DNA of 64,000 nt from Ectocarpus siliculosus (Eukaryota; Sar; Phaeophyceae; Ectocarpales; Ectocarpaceae), in the NCBI GenBank assembly GCA_000310025.1, contig FN648905.1:111421-175420 (forward strand), given 5' to 3'. Below, in pieces: positions 1-11,065 of the stretch; positions within the stretch are counted from its first letter, which is position 1; the number at the start of each line of letters is the position of its first letter. The translations under genes were made by a program, and so were the position numbers. The notes under the pieces are model-generated. The model searched no databases. It was not told the DNA's origin and saw only the letters and a program-made list of their open reading frames with translations.

Positions 1-191
1 CAGCCTGGCACTGGAAAAAATGCTGACGTGCTTCAGAATAGAAAGTGTCCCCAGTGAACGTGGGAACACCGTCCATACTGAAGCCAAGTCAGCCTTCGGC
101 CCTCGGGACTGTACAGCCTCTCTCAACGAGCGGCCGCGATTTTTTCTGGACCAATACCCTGTGACTATCTGCGTACTAGATGCCCTCCGAA

Positions 192-347
192 AAATTGGGA
201 GCCAATCAGATGAAACCAGTTCCGGCATGGAACACTACCAGCTGCGAGCCCCCCAAGTTACTTGAAATCGGTACGCCCGTTGGCACTTGTCTCTTCGAAC
301 AACCAAAACCTCTCAAAAGAATGCTAGAGGACAGGAAAACTAAAGAG
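192..347. repeat. Dispersed repeat, copy 1 of 2
   Basis: This ~150-bp block, beginning ATTGGGAGCCAATCAGATG, recurs almost unchanged and in the same orientation at 9275-9424. The copies differ by only a few substitutions, while the flanking DNA is unrelated. That pattern fits a fragment of a recently mobile element. Both copies give short ORFs in two frames because the DNA is conserved, and I see no sign of selection on a protein. Confidence 0.85.
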
Positions 348-349
348 AC

Positions 350-1845
350 AATCCATGCCTAGCACGCGCTCGTCGCTGACTCCCGCGGCAAGCCATCTCG
401 CCGAGGCCCTACGGCCGCGGCTGCGACGAGGGCGATCTTCGATCTTCGCCTGCGCCAGAAAAGACTGCTCGTTCCTCCCGCAAGTATTTCCGGCGCGACG
501 GTGGTGCTCGCTGCTCGCTTCGGATATGACGGATCCGCGCCAGGGAGTGCTGGGGGTGTGAATGGAGGGACATCGCTTCATTGTGATCTCAACCCGGGCA
601 GACGAGCAAGGTGAGATCTCGTTTGCTGTCGTATAGCAGAAGCTACAGCTTCTTGCTTGTCTTTTGCATTGGTTGCAGAGGTCTTGCATCCGATCAGGTG
701 CCTGATCGTCTTCACCCGCAGGCTCGTACAGTATCTTATTGCTCCTCCACCCGACTTTTCCCCGGCGGCCAAGCCGGGGGGCATCTGGCCACCAGCACGC
801 TCTGTGCGCTGCACAGGTGGTGTCGAGTGTCGAGCCGTGTGGTGCATATTTCCGGCCGAACACGGAAACGTTTTGGAAATTAAGAAAAATTCGGCGGACG
901 CCAAGCCTTGCACGATCAATATCATTTATGCCCCACAACCCGCCAAAAGTTTTATGGATCCAAACAGCAGTCATCTGTAGGCTCTACGTTATTCTGATGT
1001 TCTTGAGTCTTACCACGAGGTGTTATCCGGGCTGTGCCATCGGGCTTGTGGTCGACAGTCTGGCGTGGTGCATCGCACGCTCGGCGAGAGACATACTGCT
1101 GTACATCGACATTACACAGCAGTGGTTCGCAGCTAGGCAGGGTACAACTGTTGCGTTCAGACCACACCCTTCACCGCGGACCTCGGCGAGTGACACACAT
1201 ACTGCTGTTGGCTGTACATCTATTGTTCGGCACCCAGCCCACGTGCATAGCAAGTGAGGTGATTTTGCTCTCTGTTTGAAGAAACTAATTGGTTCAACGT
1301 ATTGCCGTCTGATCAGGAGGGGTGCAGAGTAGTTTTCTGTTCCCTCCTCAGCTGATGTGTCGCCGGCGACCTCGGCACCTCGAGCCGCAGTTGGCTACAT
1401 CACTCACCCACTAACGCTGCCGACCACGGGATGCACAATTTCTCACACTGCAATCGCCTTTGCGCGCGAGTCCCTGAATTCCCTGTATCGGGGTAGTGCC
1501 GTCATGGCGCGTGGTTGGGTCTTGTGTACCGTCGGATCCGTCTACGCTTCCCTGGTGCGCCGAGCACGTAGCGTTGGGTTGGCTATGGCTACTGCGGTAT
1601 GTCATCCGACGGGTGGGTTTCAGACCCCAGAAGACAAACGACCTCCTCCGTTCGTGGAACGCAACTCTGGATCCACGTATGTTGCAGTCGCCTTGCCACC
1701 CCCTCCTCGATCTGCCTACCTTCGGCTACAGCAGTGCTTGGCCTCGCTCGGGTCTCGGTGCGTGCGTGTTGCATACCCGCGCGGATTGAGTCTATCTCGG
1801 GACATATTCGAGCTGTGGTTGGCGGCACCGATCAATGGTTGCCCG
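350..1845. other. No gene recognised
   Basis: Overlapping ORFs of up to about 216 codons occur on both strands, but none has a recognisable domain, a consistent frame or splice context. The composition is GC-rich with scattered short duplications, such as GACATACTGCTG near 1090 and a similar string near 1195. I see nothing I would annotate as coding. Confidence 0.5.
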
Positions 1846-1847
1846 GT

Positions 1848-1900
1848 ATTTATTTATTTATGTATATATTTATTTATGTATTTATATATTGATTTATGTT
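1848..1900. repeat. TATT-rich low-complexity tract
   Basis: An imperfect run of TATTTATT/TATGTATA units is sharply AT-rich within GC-rich surroundings. It could be a degenerate microsatellite or the AT-rich tail of an old retroelement. Confidence 0.8.
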
Positions 1901-2175
1901 CAGCATTGCTTTCGACCAAGTTGTCAGACCAATTCTTATGGAAGGTCCGCAGTTGCTGAGATTTCGGTTTGTAGTGAGGCCGACAGAACATACCAACCGG
2001 TCTTCTAGGGCTCTTTTCTCGACCGGTGCGGTAGCTGTTCTTTTCTTTCTGTCATTTTGTTTTTTTTCCAAGTGGTTTGTACCCTGTTTTTGTTTTGTTT
2101 CCCCGCGGCGTCGTATGTGCCGGGTTTGAGCGACCACGGGCTCCCCATTTTTGTGGTCTATACAGCTAACGTGAG

Positions 2176-2176
<1 letters not shown>

Positions 2177-2214
<38 letters not shown>

Positions 2215-2215
2215 C
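2177..2215. repeat. (AAC)13 microsatellite
   Basis: A perfect AAC/GTT trinucleotide run. It creates poly-Asn, poly-Val and poly-Cys stretches in different frames, and these are artefacts. GTT-rich runs also sit beside the SINE-like repeats near 32040 and 60510. Confidence 0.95.
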
Positions 2216-2371
2216 CAACCCCTACGGTGCTGTTATTTGCCAGAAAAACGCGATTTGAAGTCGTATATACCCCGGAATCGCCCTGCTCACTACGATTTGG
2301 AGGCCCAAATCCCAAATCGCAGCGGGAATATTCTTTTTTCCCTTCGATTTGGGTATGAAGTCGTTTGAGGC

Positions 2372-3230
2372 GGCGTAACAAATCTTGCCTGGGTGCGGGA
2401 TCACCGAAGGACAGTCAACCTAATCGCCCATAACGCCATGAAATCTGCACGTGGCACACTCGCAAGGGTCTCTAACGCACCCTGGCGTCACTGTGTCAGC
2501 GCCACGGGCGCCGACAGCGAACGAAAACGACCAAGGCGGTCGAAAAAAATGCGTACTTGCCCTAGCTCGTTCCACGTGCGTCATCACCAGTCTGTCGAGG
2601 GACCGTTCAAAGAGTACTTTATTTTGAAGTAGAAAAATAGAGGAGGAGGAACGTTTTGCCAACACTGCTCTGTCGTGTGCGACGCTTCTATCTCTTCATC
2701 GAATCACCCCACACCCAACCCGTTTGCACCCGAGCCAAATGCGTGGGTGCAGATGATAGCGCCGGAGGTTCGACCTCGGTACGCCTGCTACATAGTGAGA
2801 TACGTGCATGGGTGTCATCGGCCTCGGGTTGATGTACTTTCTTGTCAGTTGGGCAGCAATGGAACAGTTTTGTTTCTCCGCTTGACATGAGCTCGTGGGC
2901 AACGGCTTAAATTTTGCACCCCAGGTAGGCGCCCATCGCTAGTATCCAGCCACAGTGTTGAGGCAATACAGCTGGGGGAGGGATGCCCCTTCTACAACTG
3001 CGTCATGCTCACTTTTCGCCACACCTTGGCATTTTCTGTGGACCAAGTGGCCGTTGTGCCTTTATCACATTCAAGCAGAAGAGAGGAACAACACGCCGCT
3101 TTTTTAACATTCAAGATATTTCCCCCATAAATCGCGATACTGCAAATCTTCGCGGAGATATGTTGTGAGCAAATCTTGGGTCAAAATGCCAAGATATATT
3201 TGCAAGATTCTGTTTTCATAAACAAGGGTC
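2372..3230 (-). mobile_element. PIF/Harbinger-like MITE, diverged copy
   Basis: This block is the reverse complement of the element at 14364-15376. The match runs from the GGCGGCGTAAC motif at the left to the GGGTC terminus at 3230. The left ~130 bp, which should carry the other terminus, is unrelated to the intact copy but also contains repeated GATTTGG-type motifs. The left end is therefore either highly diverged or rearranged. No transposase ORF is present. Short AAGATTTG/CAAATCTT motifs recur near the preserved end and may be subterminal transposase-binding repeats (inference). Confidence 0.8.
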
Positions 3231-3739
3231 TACATACACATGCGAGGTTCTTGTTTCATGTATTTCCCTAGCGTTTCCCTGTGCTTCCGACACAATGCGT
3301 TCTGTCTCGTCACACTGGTGTTGTTGAATCTCGTACAATGTCTCCATGGTCGCCGAGGGGCAATGGCGTGCAGCGACGACCGATGGCTCCACGTGATTGT
3401 CTCAAGCTTCGTTTGGTTCCACATCATCGCCGAGCCCCGCCCCGTGCTAGCATACAACAACAACGGATGCGCCCGTTGTGGCGGCAAACTCGCCCAATGG
3501 TAAGGTAGCATACAGAAGTATCTACATAATTGTTTCATGTTGTGGATGACAGGTGTAGAAGTGCTGTAACCACTGTTGCACATACAAAAGTAGGACCAAG
3601 ATACCATCAGAGCGTGTTGCAAAACAAGTGCCGCTGCCGCGTTTTTTCCGTACGCTCGGGGGCTTGTCGATACCACAGCGCGCAGCGCCCGTCGTGTGCC
3701 CACGAAAAAAAAGAGGCTTGTCGCCGACATGTCCCCCCC
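3231..3739. other. No gene recognised
   Basis: Overlapping ORFs of 75-173 codons occur on both strands, with no domain or splice pattern. Nothing here supports a gene. Confidence 0.45.
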
Positions 3740-4179
3740 TCTCCTGCCCATGGCATCGTGGATGGGCCTGCTAGTTCGCCGACGCCACCACCGACGCCAC
3801 CGTGCGGTGTTGGTTTTGGGTGTAACTGTGACCGCTACGACGACGGGGTGGGCTTGGGTGCAACTGTCTTACTCTCACGACACCGGCGAATGTGCCGGCG
3901 ACGTCGCCCTCACCATAAATTGCGTTCCTATTGCTTTCGCGACGCCGGTGACGGTGCCGCCCCTCACCATTAGTTGGGTTGTTATGGTTCCGCGCGCATT
4001 GCGGGGAGTGTCCCCCTCTTGCCGACGCTGCTGCGCAAGAGCTCATCGCAAGCCCGCATGCCCTCGGGGATGCCGCCGTAATCTCCTCCCCCCCCTGCTA
4101 TCGCCACCAGCAGGGGCGGGTGTGTGGGTCGGCCTCGTTCGCTCCACCTCAATAGTATCTACGTCATTTTATTTTTGTT

Positions 4180-4745
4180 TCGGCCGCCGACGCTACCGTG
4201 TGGTGGGTGCTTTTATCCACGCAACGACGGTAGCCTTTCCCCCCCCAACAAAAACCATCTGTGGGCTTGCCGCCGACGCCACCGTGCAGTGTTGGTGGGT
4301 GCCTTTATGCACGCAACAACGGTTGTATTTTCTTCCCCCCACTAACGCCACCAGTGGGTTTGCCGCCGACGATACCGTGCGGTGTTGGTGGGTGCCATTA
4401 TCCGCGCAACAACGGTCATATTATCTTCCCCCCACTAACGCCATCAGTGGGTTTGCCGCCGACCTACTGTGCGGTGTTGGTGGGTGCCTTTATCCACGCA
4501 ACAATGGTCGTATTTTCTTCCCCCACAAACGCCATCAGTGGGTTTGCCGCCGACGCTACCGTGCGGTGTTGGTGGGTGCCTTTACTCGCGCAACAACAGT
4601 AGTCTGTTCTCCCCACGAACGCCATCAGTGGGTTTGCCGCCGACGCTACCGTGCGTTGGCGGGTGCCTTTTTCCGCGCGACGATAGTAGTCTGTGCTTCC
4701 CCCACTAACGCCATCAGTGGGTTTGCCGCCGACGCTACCTCGCAG
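4180..4745. repeat. Tandem minisatellite, ~89-93 bp unit
   Basis: GCCGCCGAC-containing units start at about 4269, 4362, 4455, 4546, 4636 and 4725, a period of 89-93 bp. Each unit has a conserved GTTGGTGGGTGCC segment, CGCAACAA, a pyrimidine-rich TCTTCCCCC stretch and CTAACGCCATCAGTGGGTTT. Several units are 90 or 93 bp, so one frame stays open and gives a 398-codon ORF. It has no domain and should not be taken as a gene. Confidence 0.9.
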
Positions 4746-4956
4746 TGGTCAGCGCCAAGCTTACGGCAAGCAGATCCAGCCACACGCGTGGCAGCTCACG
4801 CTCGTCGGATGTACCTTGCTAACCCTGTTCCTGCTAACGCCATCAGCAGGGGGTGGTGTGTGGGCCGGCCTCGGTTCATGCCACCGCAGTAGTCTAGTCC
4901 TTTATTATTCCCTGCTGCCGCCGTCAGATTTACTGTTGTTTCTCTGTTAGCTTTTG

Positions 4957-5030
4957 GCATGTTCTTGCATCACCCCTTGCCGCGGTGTTCTCTTTACCCC
5001 ACTCCGGAGGGATGCCTTGTACTTCATAAC
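4957..5030 (-). repeat. Dispersed ~65-bp repeat, inverted partner of 17043-17105
   Basis: The segment containing ATGTTCTTGCATCACCCCTT is the reverse complement of 17043-17105 with very few changes. Its end, CTCCGGAGGGATGCCTTG, resembles the head of the ~0.9-kb dispersed element family (GGCTCCCCTTCGGGAGGT), so the two may share a terminus. Confidence 0.8.
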
Positions 5031-5870
5031 AACGAGTCTAAGAACGAAAGGAAGGCAGTGTTGTCAAATATTTTTTACCCGAAATCAGATGGCGAGACGC
5101 ATCAGCAGCCAGACGAGCGTCGCCTTGCTCGAGTGCAGAAACACCTCTCTAGTCCATGCACATGGCTTGTTGTTGTTATTGCATCTGGTGTGTCGAACGA
5201 CTGAAGCGCAACACGTATGTATGTATATATGTGGAACTTTTCTGAAGGTAGAGGGACGTACGGTAGGCAAGGGTACCGCCGACGCTACCGTGCGGCGTTT
5301 ATTTGATTGTAAATTCGCTTTGGGCCACCCGTTCCGCTTGTTATTGTTCTGCATGCCGTACGGGCGGTCCCCCCTTCTTGTCGACGCAGCCGCGCAAGAA
5401 CTCGTTGTACGGGTCCCTCCCCCTGAGCCTCCGGGAATTAATTTTGCCGCCGACATCTCCTTCCCTTTCCCCGCTAACGCCATCAGCAGGGGTTAGTGTG
5501 TGCGCCCGCCTCGGTTCGCACCACAGCCGTAGTCTATTCATTTTATTCTCCAACGGCCGCCAGGAGTCGGTGATCGTGGGTGCCGCCGACGCTACGTGCG
5601 GCGTTGGGGTGTGCTTTTATCCGCACAACGACTGTAGTATTTTTCTTCCCCCCGCTAACCCCATCAGCGGGTTGGCTCCCCCCTCATTGTCCGCATGAAT
5701 ACAACTGTCTTTACTATATCTGCGCACGCCGTCAAGGTGGGCGTTATGCACCGCCGAAGCATACCGTGCGGTGTTAGTGCTCGTGCAGCTCCTTGGGTAC
5801 ATTGGCCAGCTTTCCTCTCCCCCGCTAACGCAACCCGTGGGGCGAACATACCACCGCCCGGGCCGGTGAT

Positions 5871-8800
5871 ACACTGACACAATATCGAGTCTTTCCCGCG
5901 AAAGTCACCGGTGGGACTCCCTTCGCATGCCACAGACGCTACCGCGTGGCCTGCTCTTCTAATCCATTACCTTGCACAGCTGTCTGTCGGCTTTTGCTTA
6001 GGCCTCGTCGAAATATGCTCAGGCGGGTCCGCCTGCCGTTGGGCTTTACGCCGAGCACACGAGTTGTGCTGCCACATGTGATCCTAGCGTTGCGAACCTC
6101 CAGCAGCAGTACGACCATCTCTCGCGCTATGTAGTTTAGAGGTGGCCTGCTGGGGGCCACGATAGCCGGCTACTGAAGTAGTGGGTATGACCCGTCCGCG
6201 CGAAGTCTTGTAGCTTCACAGGCACTTTTTGACGGCCGTTCGTTGTCGACCGGTTGTCTTCTTTGTGCTGATCTGCTACGTGGTCCCCATGGGCCAAGCA
6301 GGTTACTCATCTGTAAGGCTTTGTCGCTCGCTTTGGACCCGATGTCGCCGTGAACTTGCGCCGTGGTTCGCATGCACACCCAATGGTTGATCTTGGTTGC
6401 ATACGTATCTATTTACTTATATATTCTGGGTGCGTCGCTACAGCGCGTACGCCTCCTTGCCGACGCTGGCTGAGCATTAGCTCGTCGTAAGCCCGCCCTC
6501 CCCGCGAAACCCTTGGGGGTTCACGTTCCGCCGAAATTTTAGTTCCCTTGGGGATTCACGTTCCGCCGATATTTTAGTTCTGGTCTTGCCAACGTCATGT
6601 ATACCGCCGACGCTACCGTGCGGCGTTGGTGTGAACGTATCAGGTGGTGTGTACGCTTTATCCCGCACAATAATCGCTTGTTTATTTCTGCACGCTTTGC
6701 GTGAATAAGCTTGACGGGGGCGCCTGCTGTGCTTGGAAATGCCACCATGGCCAAGCCCGTCGCACGTCCGCCGCGGTTTGCCCTCCCCGCGCAACCCTCG
6801 AGGATAAATACACCGCCGACGGGGGTTTGTTAGTACTTGTATGCTTTGGGGCGCCAACGACTTCCCCTTTCCTTTCCCTGCTAACGCCACCCGCAGGGGG
6901 CGCGCAGCCGGCGACAGCGCGTTTCTTTTCCGAGACCCTTCATTTGTCGTCGCTACCGCCGACAGCCTGCACTCACACTCTCTATTTTCCGGCGTTTCTC
7001 ATGCCCACGGGGGGGGGGCTGCAACGTTTTCGTATCACAGACACGCGCGCGACTCTAGCCGCAGATACTTCCTACCACATGCATTGAACACTCGCATTCG
7101 TTATATTGAACAATTGTAGGAATGGCCCGGAGTCTCGTTGCAGTGGTTCTGTGCTCCGTTACGTTTTCTCGGCGGTTCGCCTGGATTCTCAGCATCGTTT
7201 CGACATTTCCCTAACCAGTAGGTGCAACCCCAAAATCAACGGCTGCTGTATTCCGTTCATGATAGACACGATGCTGCGTCATTTAATCCAGGCCGGGTAT
7301 CCTCCCTCGCCGTTTTCACTGCTGTCCTAAGTCCTAGTGGGCGCTAATTCTATCGCATGGCAGTGGCTGTTCGCCCGGCATCCCCACCGCTGCTCAGTAC
7401 GATAATGGTGACGGAAAAGTCGCCCCGTCCCGGCCGCCCTCGGCGGCGGCGCTGCAGATTAGTCGTCGGTGGGCTGCGGCGGGGTCGTCCGCGCCACTGA
7501 TAACCAGTCTTGATAACCAGTTTGTCCAGAGAATGGCTCTCCAAACACAATTCCAAAAGTAGGTGTCCGCCGTTCGTGCAGTATTGCGACTAGCACCCGG
7601 ACACCGTGTAACGCGCCCAAGCACTTGTAGCCGTAGATAATCTGTCCGTAGTTGGCGCTTTAGCCAAGGGCCGTGCCAGGAACGGCGCACCGCACGCACT
7701 GCTCCTTCCGCCGTTCGAACTGCCAATCCTGTGTGGGTTCCCCTTGTCGCTCAAGTGGGTCCTCGCCGACCGGACCGGAGTTGCCGACGCTATATGGAGG
7801 ACGTCCCGAGCTTCCGTTGTCCTGCTAGCTCCCTTCGTTTTCCGCGGTTCATAGGAGGACCTTAGCCGGTTCAAATTAGATCTGATGACGTGCAGCTCAT
7901 CGGCCCAGCGTTCGTTGACCTGCGGCGTTCAGCGGCCATTGGTTCTCGCAAGTTGGATGTTTGGTGCGTGGATGTGCTAGCGCGCGTTGTCGCCGTAATT
8001 CTCGAGTCTCTAGTAGAAGCCGTTTGATTTTGCTTCCCGGCGCCCGTGATGGTCGGCCGCGGCGTACCGCACCTCGCCGAGCGCAAGGCTCGCGCCGTGG
8101 TGGTTGTACCCGATGGGAAACAGTCGAGCTCCCAGTGGGGCACATCGCAGGGTCCTGTCGGCAGGTTTCCCCGGTGGCAGTACCACGAGCGAGGCTGCCA
8201 TGTACCTTTGTCCACGGGGCGTTATGGAGCCGTGACGGCGGCCGACTGCCCCTCCTGGCTCCGGATGAGTCACCAGGTGTGCGGCAGGCTTCAGGCACAA
8301 ACGTTTCGTGGCTAAACTTACAGGGAGACGGATGAGTCACAAGGTATACGGCAGGCTCCATGCACAACAGTTTTGCGTCTGAACTATTTGGGCGATGAGG
8401 GTGCAGTTGGGGTAAAGTGAGGCGCACACCACCAGCATCGCGGGCAACCCCTGTATTAGCCCCTAGTTTCTTCCTACCCGACACTTGTTTCCGAGGAGCA
8501 AATGCTAGTTCAACCCCGAGCAAGTTCTGCGGAGTATCCGAACTGGGGCGACGCTCGCGTGTTCGCCGGGAGAGTATATTGCCGTATCGCGGGACGTTGC
8601 GCTCTACACGCTTGCGTTACACTCCATGAGGCGTGGCTTCAAGTTGCCATGCCTACGGGTTCGGTAAGTTCTTGCTATCGTCCACTGACGCAGTGTTTGT
8701 TTCTGCCGACGCAATGTCCCGAAAGTTGCATGTTGCCGCCGCTGCATGCACTGCAGCCGCCAACGGCGTTGAGTGGGCTCAACAAGAAGCGTCACCGCAG

Positions 8801-9200
8801 CAGGGAAGCGTTCCCCGCATGACGGCCGCCCTGCAAGTCGCGGGCAGCGAACCTTGCCCGTTACGATCACCTTGCCCTCCTTTTCGGGTCGAAGGACATT
8901 CGTGGTGGGGCACAGCGGTAGGCACAGTCTAGAAGGTGGGAGCTTTGAGCCCGAAAAAAAAATAGAACGCACGGCACCGGCGACTACCGGCAAGCCGGAG
9001 AGAAAGCTGCTTGTCGTATAGAGATTCCGCAGGGGCTAACGATGCGTTGTCGGGCCCCGATTGGGCTGAGCGATTCTCGGCGCGCCCGGCGGCAGGTTTC
9101 AAGTAAGTTGCGGGGATTGTGAGGCGGTAACCCGCCCCCCGGCATGGCGTCGAAGAAGAGGTATGTGAATACAACGGAATTTTGGGTAGGTCCGCCAGCC
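5871..9200. other. No gene recognised; GC-rich accessory DNA
   Basis: Many ORFs overlap on both strands, the longest 208 codons on the minus strand at 7897-8523. They are Arg/Pro/Ser-rich and domain-free, as expected from chance ORFs in GC-rich DNA. The stretch 7930-8330 has a faint resemblance to the protease region of a Ty1/copia polyprotein in one plus frame, but it lacks a convincing catalytic motif, so I do not call it. Fragments of the 3.7-5.9 kb repeat motif recur near 6600 and 6890. Confidence 0.5.
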
Positions 9201-9206
9201 GGGGGG

Positions 9207-9632
9207 GCAGGAGGCCTCATCCAATCCAAACTTACATCAAGTGATCGACAACGGTGTCAAGAATACAACAGCATAATTGGGAGCCAATCAGATGGAACCA
9301 GTTCCGGCACGGAACACTACCAGCTGCGAACCCCCCAAGTTACTTGAAATCGGTACGCCTGTTGGCACTTGTCTCTTCGAACAACCAAAACCTCTCAAAA
9401 GAATGCCAGAGGACAGGAAACTAAAGACCATCCCACCCGCCCATCTAGTTTCCTGTAGTTGATATTTTCCACCACGGTGATCATTTGCCTAGGCATGCTG
9501 CCGCGGCGTAAACGTTTCACGCCGCGGCGATATACCCAGGGGCGAGGACCTCCTGCCTCGGGGGCAGGAGGCCTCATCCAATCCAATACTTACATCAAGT
9601 GATCGACAACGGTGTCAGGAATACAACAGAAA
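9207..9632. repeat. Nested direct duplication around a repeat copy
   Basis: A ~65-bp segment (GGAGGCCTCATCCAATCC onward through a CAACGGTGTCA motif) occurs at 9209-9270 and again at 9567-9630 in the same orientation. The second copy of the 192-347 repeat (9275-9424) lies between them. Two GC-rich hairpins also lie between: GCCGCGGCGTAAACG paired with its complement at 9500-9529, and CCTCCTGCC/GGCAGGAGG at 9549-9573. The layout resembles a small composite or decayed terminal-repeat element, but no coding capacity or target-site duplication is visible. Confidence 0.65.
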
Positions 9633-10580
9633 ACAGTAGGGATTGATGCCAGCCGAAACATGACATCCACATGCCTCACAACCTAGGGACTGCCACAGGC
9701 AATCCTGAGCAGATAGACATGGCTAGCCCACATTACACTGGGTCTCGGAGTCTCTCTACTCTGCCCGTCCCCCAGTACGGTTTGTAAACATGAAAATCAA
9801 TGTGGGGTTGACACAGCCGCTATTTCATCATCAACGGAGAGCAAAAGCGAAAGGCAAAATGCTGGAGTATTGTGATGGAATATGATGTGCCACCACAAAC
9901 TGATACAGTGTAGGAGATACTGAGCAGGTATGTAGCTCGCTCTTGCCGGGCTGATTCTCGGAACCTCTCTACTCCTCCCGACCTCCACTTCATGGACTCC
10001 AAAAGCGTGGAGGAGCTGGCGGGGCGCACAACGGAGCTTGGGTAGTATAACTACAGATACGCCCACACTTACGAACCTCTAGTTTTGGCTGAAGCTGAGG
10101 TTCTTAGTTACAATTTGTGGGCTACAGATGGTCGCCATAGTCTTTAGGTTCTTGAGCGGGCTCACAAATGGTGTTCAAGTTCGTAGGTTTGACTAGGGTG
10201 AAGCATGCGCCCCCCCGCCCACTGGGGGCGGGGGGGGGCATAAGGGCCATAAGGTGATAGAGGTCGAGTAAGTCTGCGAGAACGGCCGACGTGTGCTGCG
10301 CGTCTATGGTCGATACTGTCGTCAATCATTTAGTTCGGGACTTTTCGACCATTTCATTTCGTGGGCAATGCAAACTTCGTGTTAAGAGCATTTATTTGTC
10401 CCATACAACCAACACGCGGGTCACCAATCAATCACCCTGCATTCGGTGCGGCAATGGTCGATGCATTTACTTTTTCGGTTTTAAGTATTTTGACGATAGT
10501 AACGAACGATTGTAACATGATGTATACAGTACTGTTTAAGGAAAAAAATGTGAGCCGAGAATAATAAGAATAAACAACGA
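9633..10580. other. No gene recognised
   Basis: Minus-strand ORFs of 67-89 codons near 9800-10070 and 10120-10330 have no domain. A poly-C/poly-G hairpin (CCCCCCCGCCCACTGGGGGC) sits at about 10211-10237. Nothing else stands out. Confidence 0.45.
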
Positions 10581-10589
10581 AGAGAGGAG

Positions 10590-10682
10590 GGACGATAATT
10601 ACTGACAGATATATGAAGGTACTGGGTGGTAGCCCGAAACGATCGGAACGGTTTTGGTGTGAAGACAATACCAACATAGGAA
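10590..10682 (-). repeat. SINE-like short repeat fragment
   Basis: The reverse complement carries the signature TCTTCACACCAAAACCGTTCC followed by a GATCGTTTCGGG-like stretch. This signature recurs at 30640-30722 (minus), 32040-32140, 36995-37085 and 60500-60600 (plus). In the better copies it is followed by a Pol III B-box-like sequence. Only part of the unit is recognisable here. Confidence 0.6.
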
Positions 10683-10770
10683 TGACGTGGCCCCCATGGG
10701 GATGAAGGAACCGAAAGAAGAGTCAGCAGTGTGCAAGCATGAACTAACTACATCTGTGTTTGTTGCTCAC

Positions 10771-11064
10771 CCTAAATCGTAGAGGCCGGCTGAAATTTGT
10801 TGGCAGAATACCCGAGTGCAATCTTCTGTCACCAATATCGCTGCATGCCGTCCATCGAAGGCGAATATGCGGCTCGTGTCGATCCCTGCGAGATCCTTCA
10901 CTTCGGAGAGACCCTCAACCGCTCCAAGCGTCGAATTCAGAAACAGGCACCCGGCTTTGCGAATACTGTCTGCAAATCCAATCGGAAGGACACCGTTTGT
11001 ATTGGAGCCTTGCATTCCCCAGACTCTTTTCCGGCAGGACGAAAACCCAACCCAGTGTGTTGTA
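10771..11064 (-). CDS. Possible exon of an unrecognised minus-strand gene
   Basis: One minus-strand frame is open and reads like real protein, including the strings LPIGFADSIRKAG, STLGAVEGLSEVKDLAG and DTSRIFAFDGRHAAILVTED. It runs straight into a consensus 5' splice site (GTGAGC) just below 10771. Upstream, a plausible acceptor (AATCAG) near 11065 opens the same frame. I do not recognise the family. No convincing partner exons appear on either side, so it could be a gene fragment carried by a mobile element. The call rests on the reading frame plus the donor site. Confidence 0.35.
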
Positions 11065-11065
11065 C

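Larger units (their letters stand above)
3740..5870. repeat. GC-rich higher-order repeat region
   Basis: The motif GCCGCCGACGCTACCGTGCG is scattered throughout, together with CTAACGCCATCAGCAGGGG followed by a GTGTGGGCCGGCCTCGGTTC-like segment and TAGTCTA. The second block recurs near 4100, 4830 and 5472, spaced roughly 640-730 bp, which implies amplification of a larger unit. The long frames across the region are by-products of repeats whose unit length is often divisible by three. Related motif fragments continue sporadically to about 7000. Confidence 0.8.

Noticed and set aside
2057-2368. Poly-Asn / poly-Val / poly-Cys ORFs
   Set aside because: They are products of the (AAC)13 microsatellite.
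4180-4745. CRISPR-like array
   Set aside because: The units are contiguous ~90-bp tandem repeats without unique spacers, in a eukaryotic context.
3696-4892. 398-codon plus-strand ORF
   Set aside because: It is a translation of the ~92-bp satellite. Neighbouring frames are equally open and there is no domain.
7897-8523. 208-codon minus-strand ORF, and a faint copia-like reading on the plus strand
   Set aside because: Arg/Pro/Ser-rich composition typical of chance ORFs in GC-rich DNA. No catalytic Asp motif or domain could be confirmed.
9209-9630. Small LTR retrotransposon
   Set aside because: The 65-bp direct repeats are too short, and there is no primer-binding site, polypurine tract or target-site duplication.
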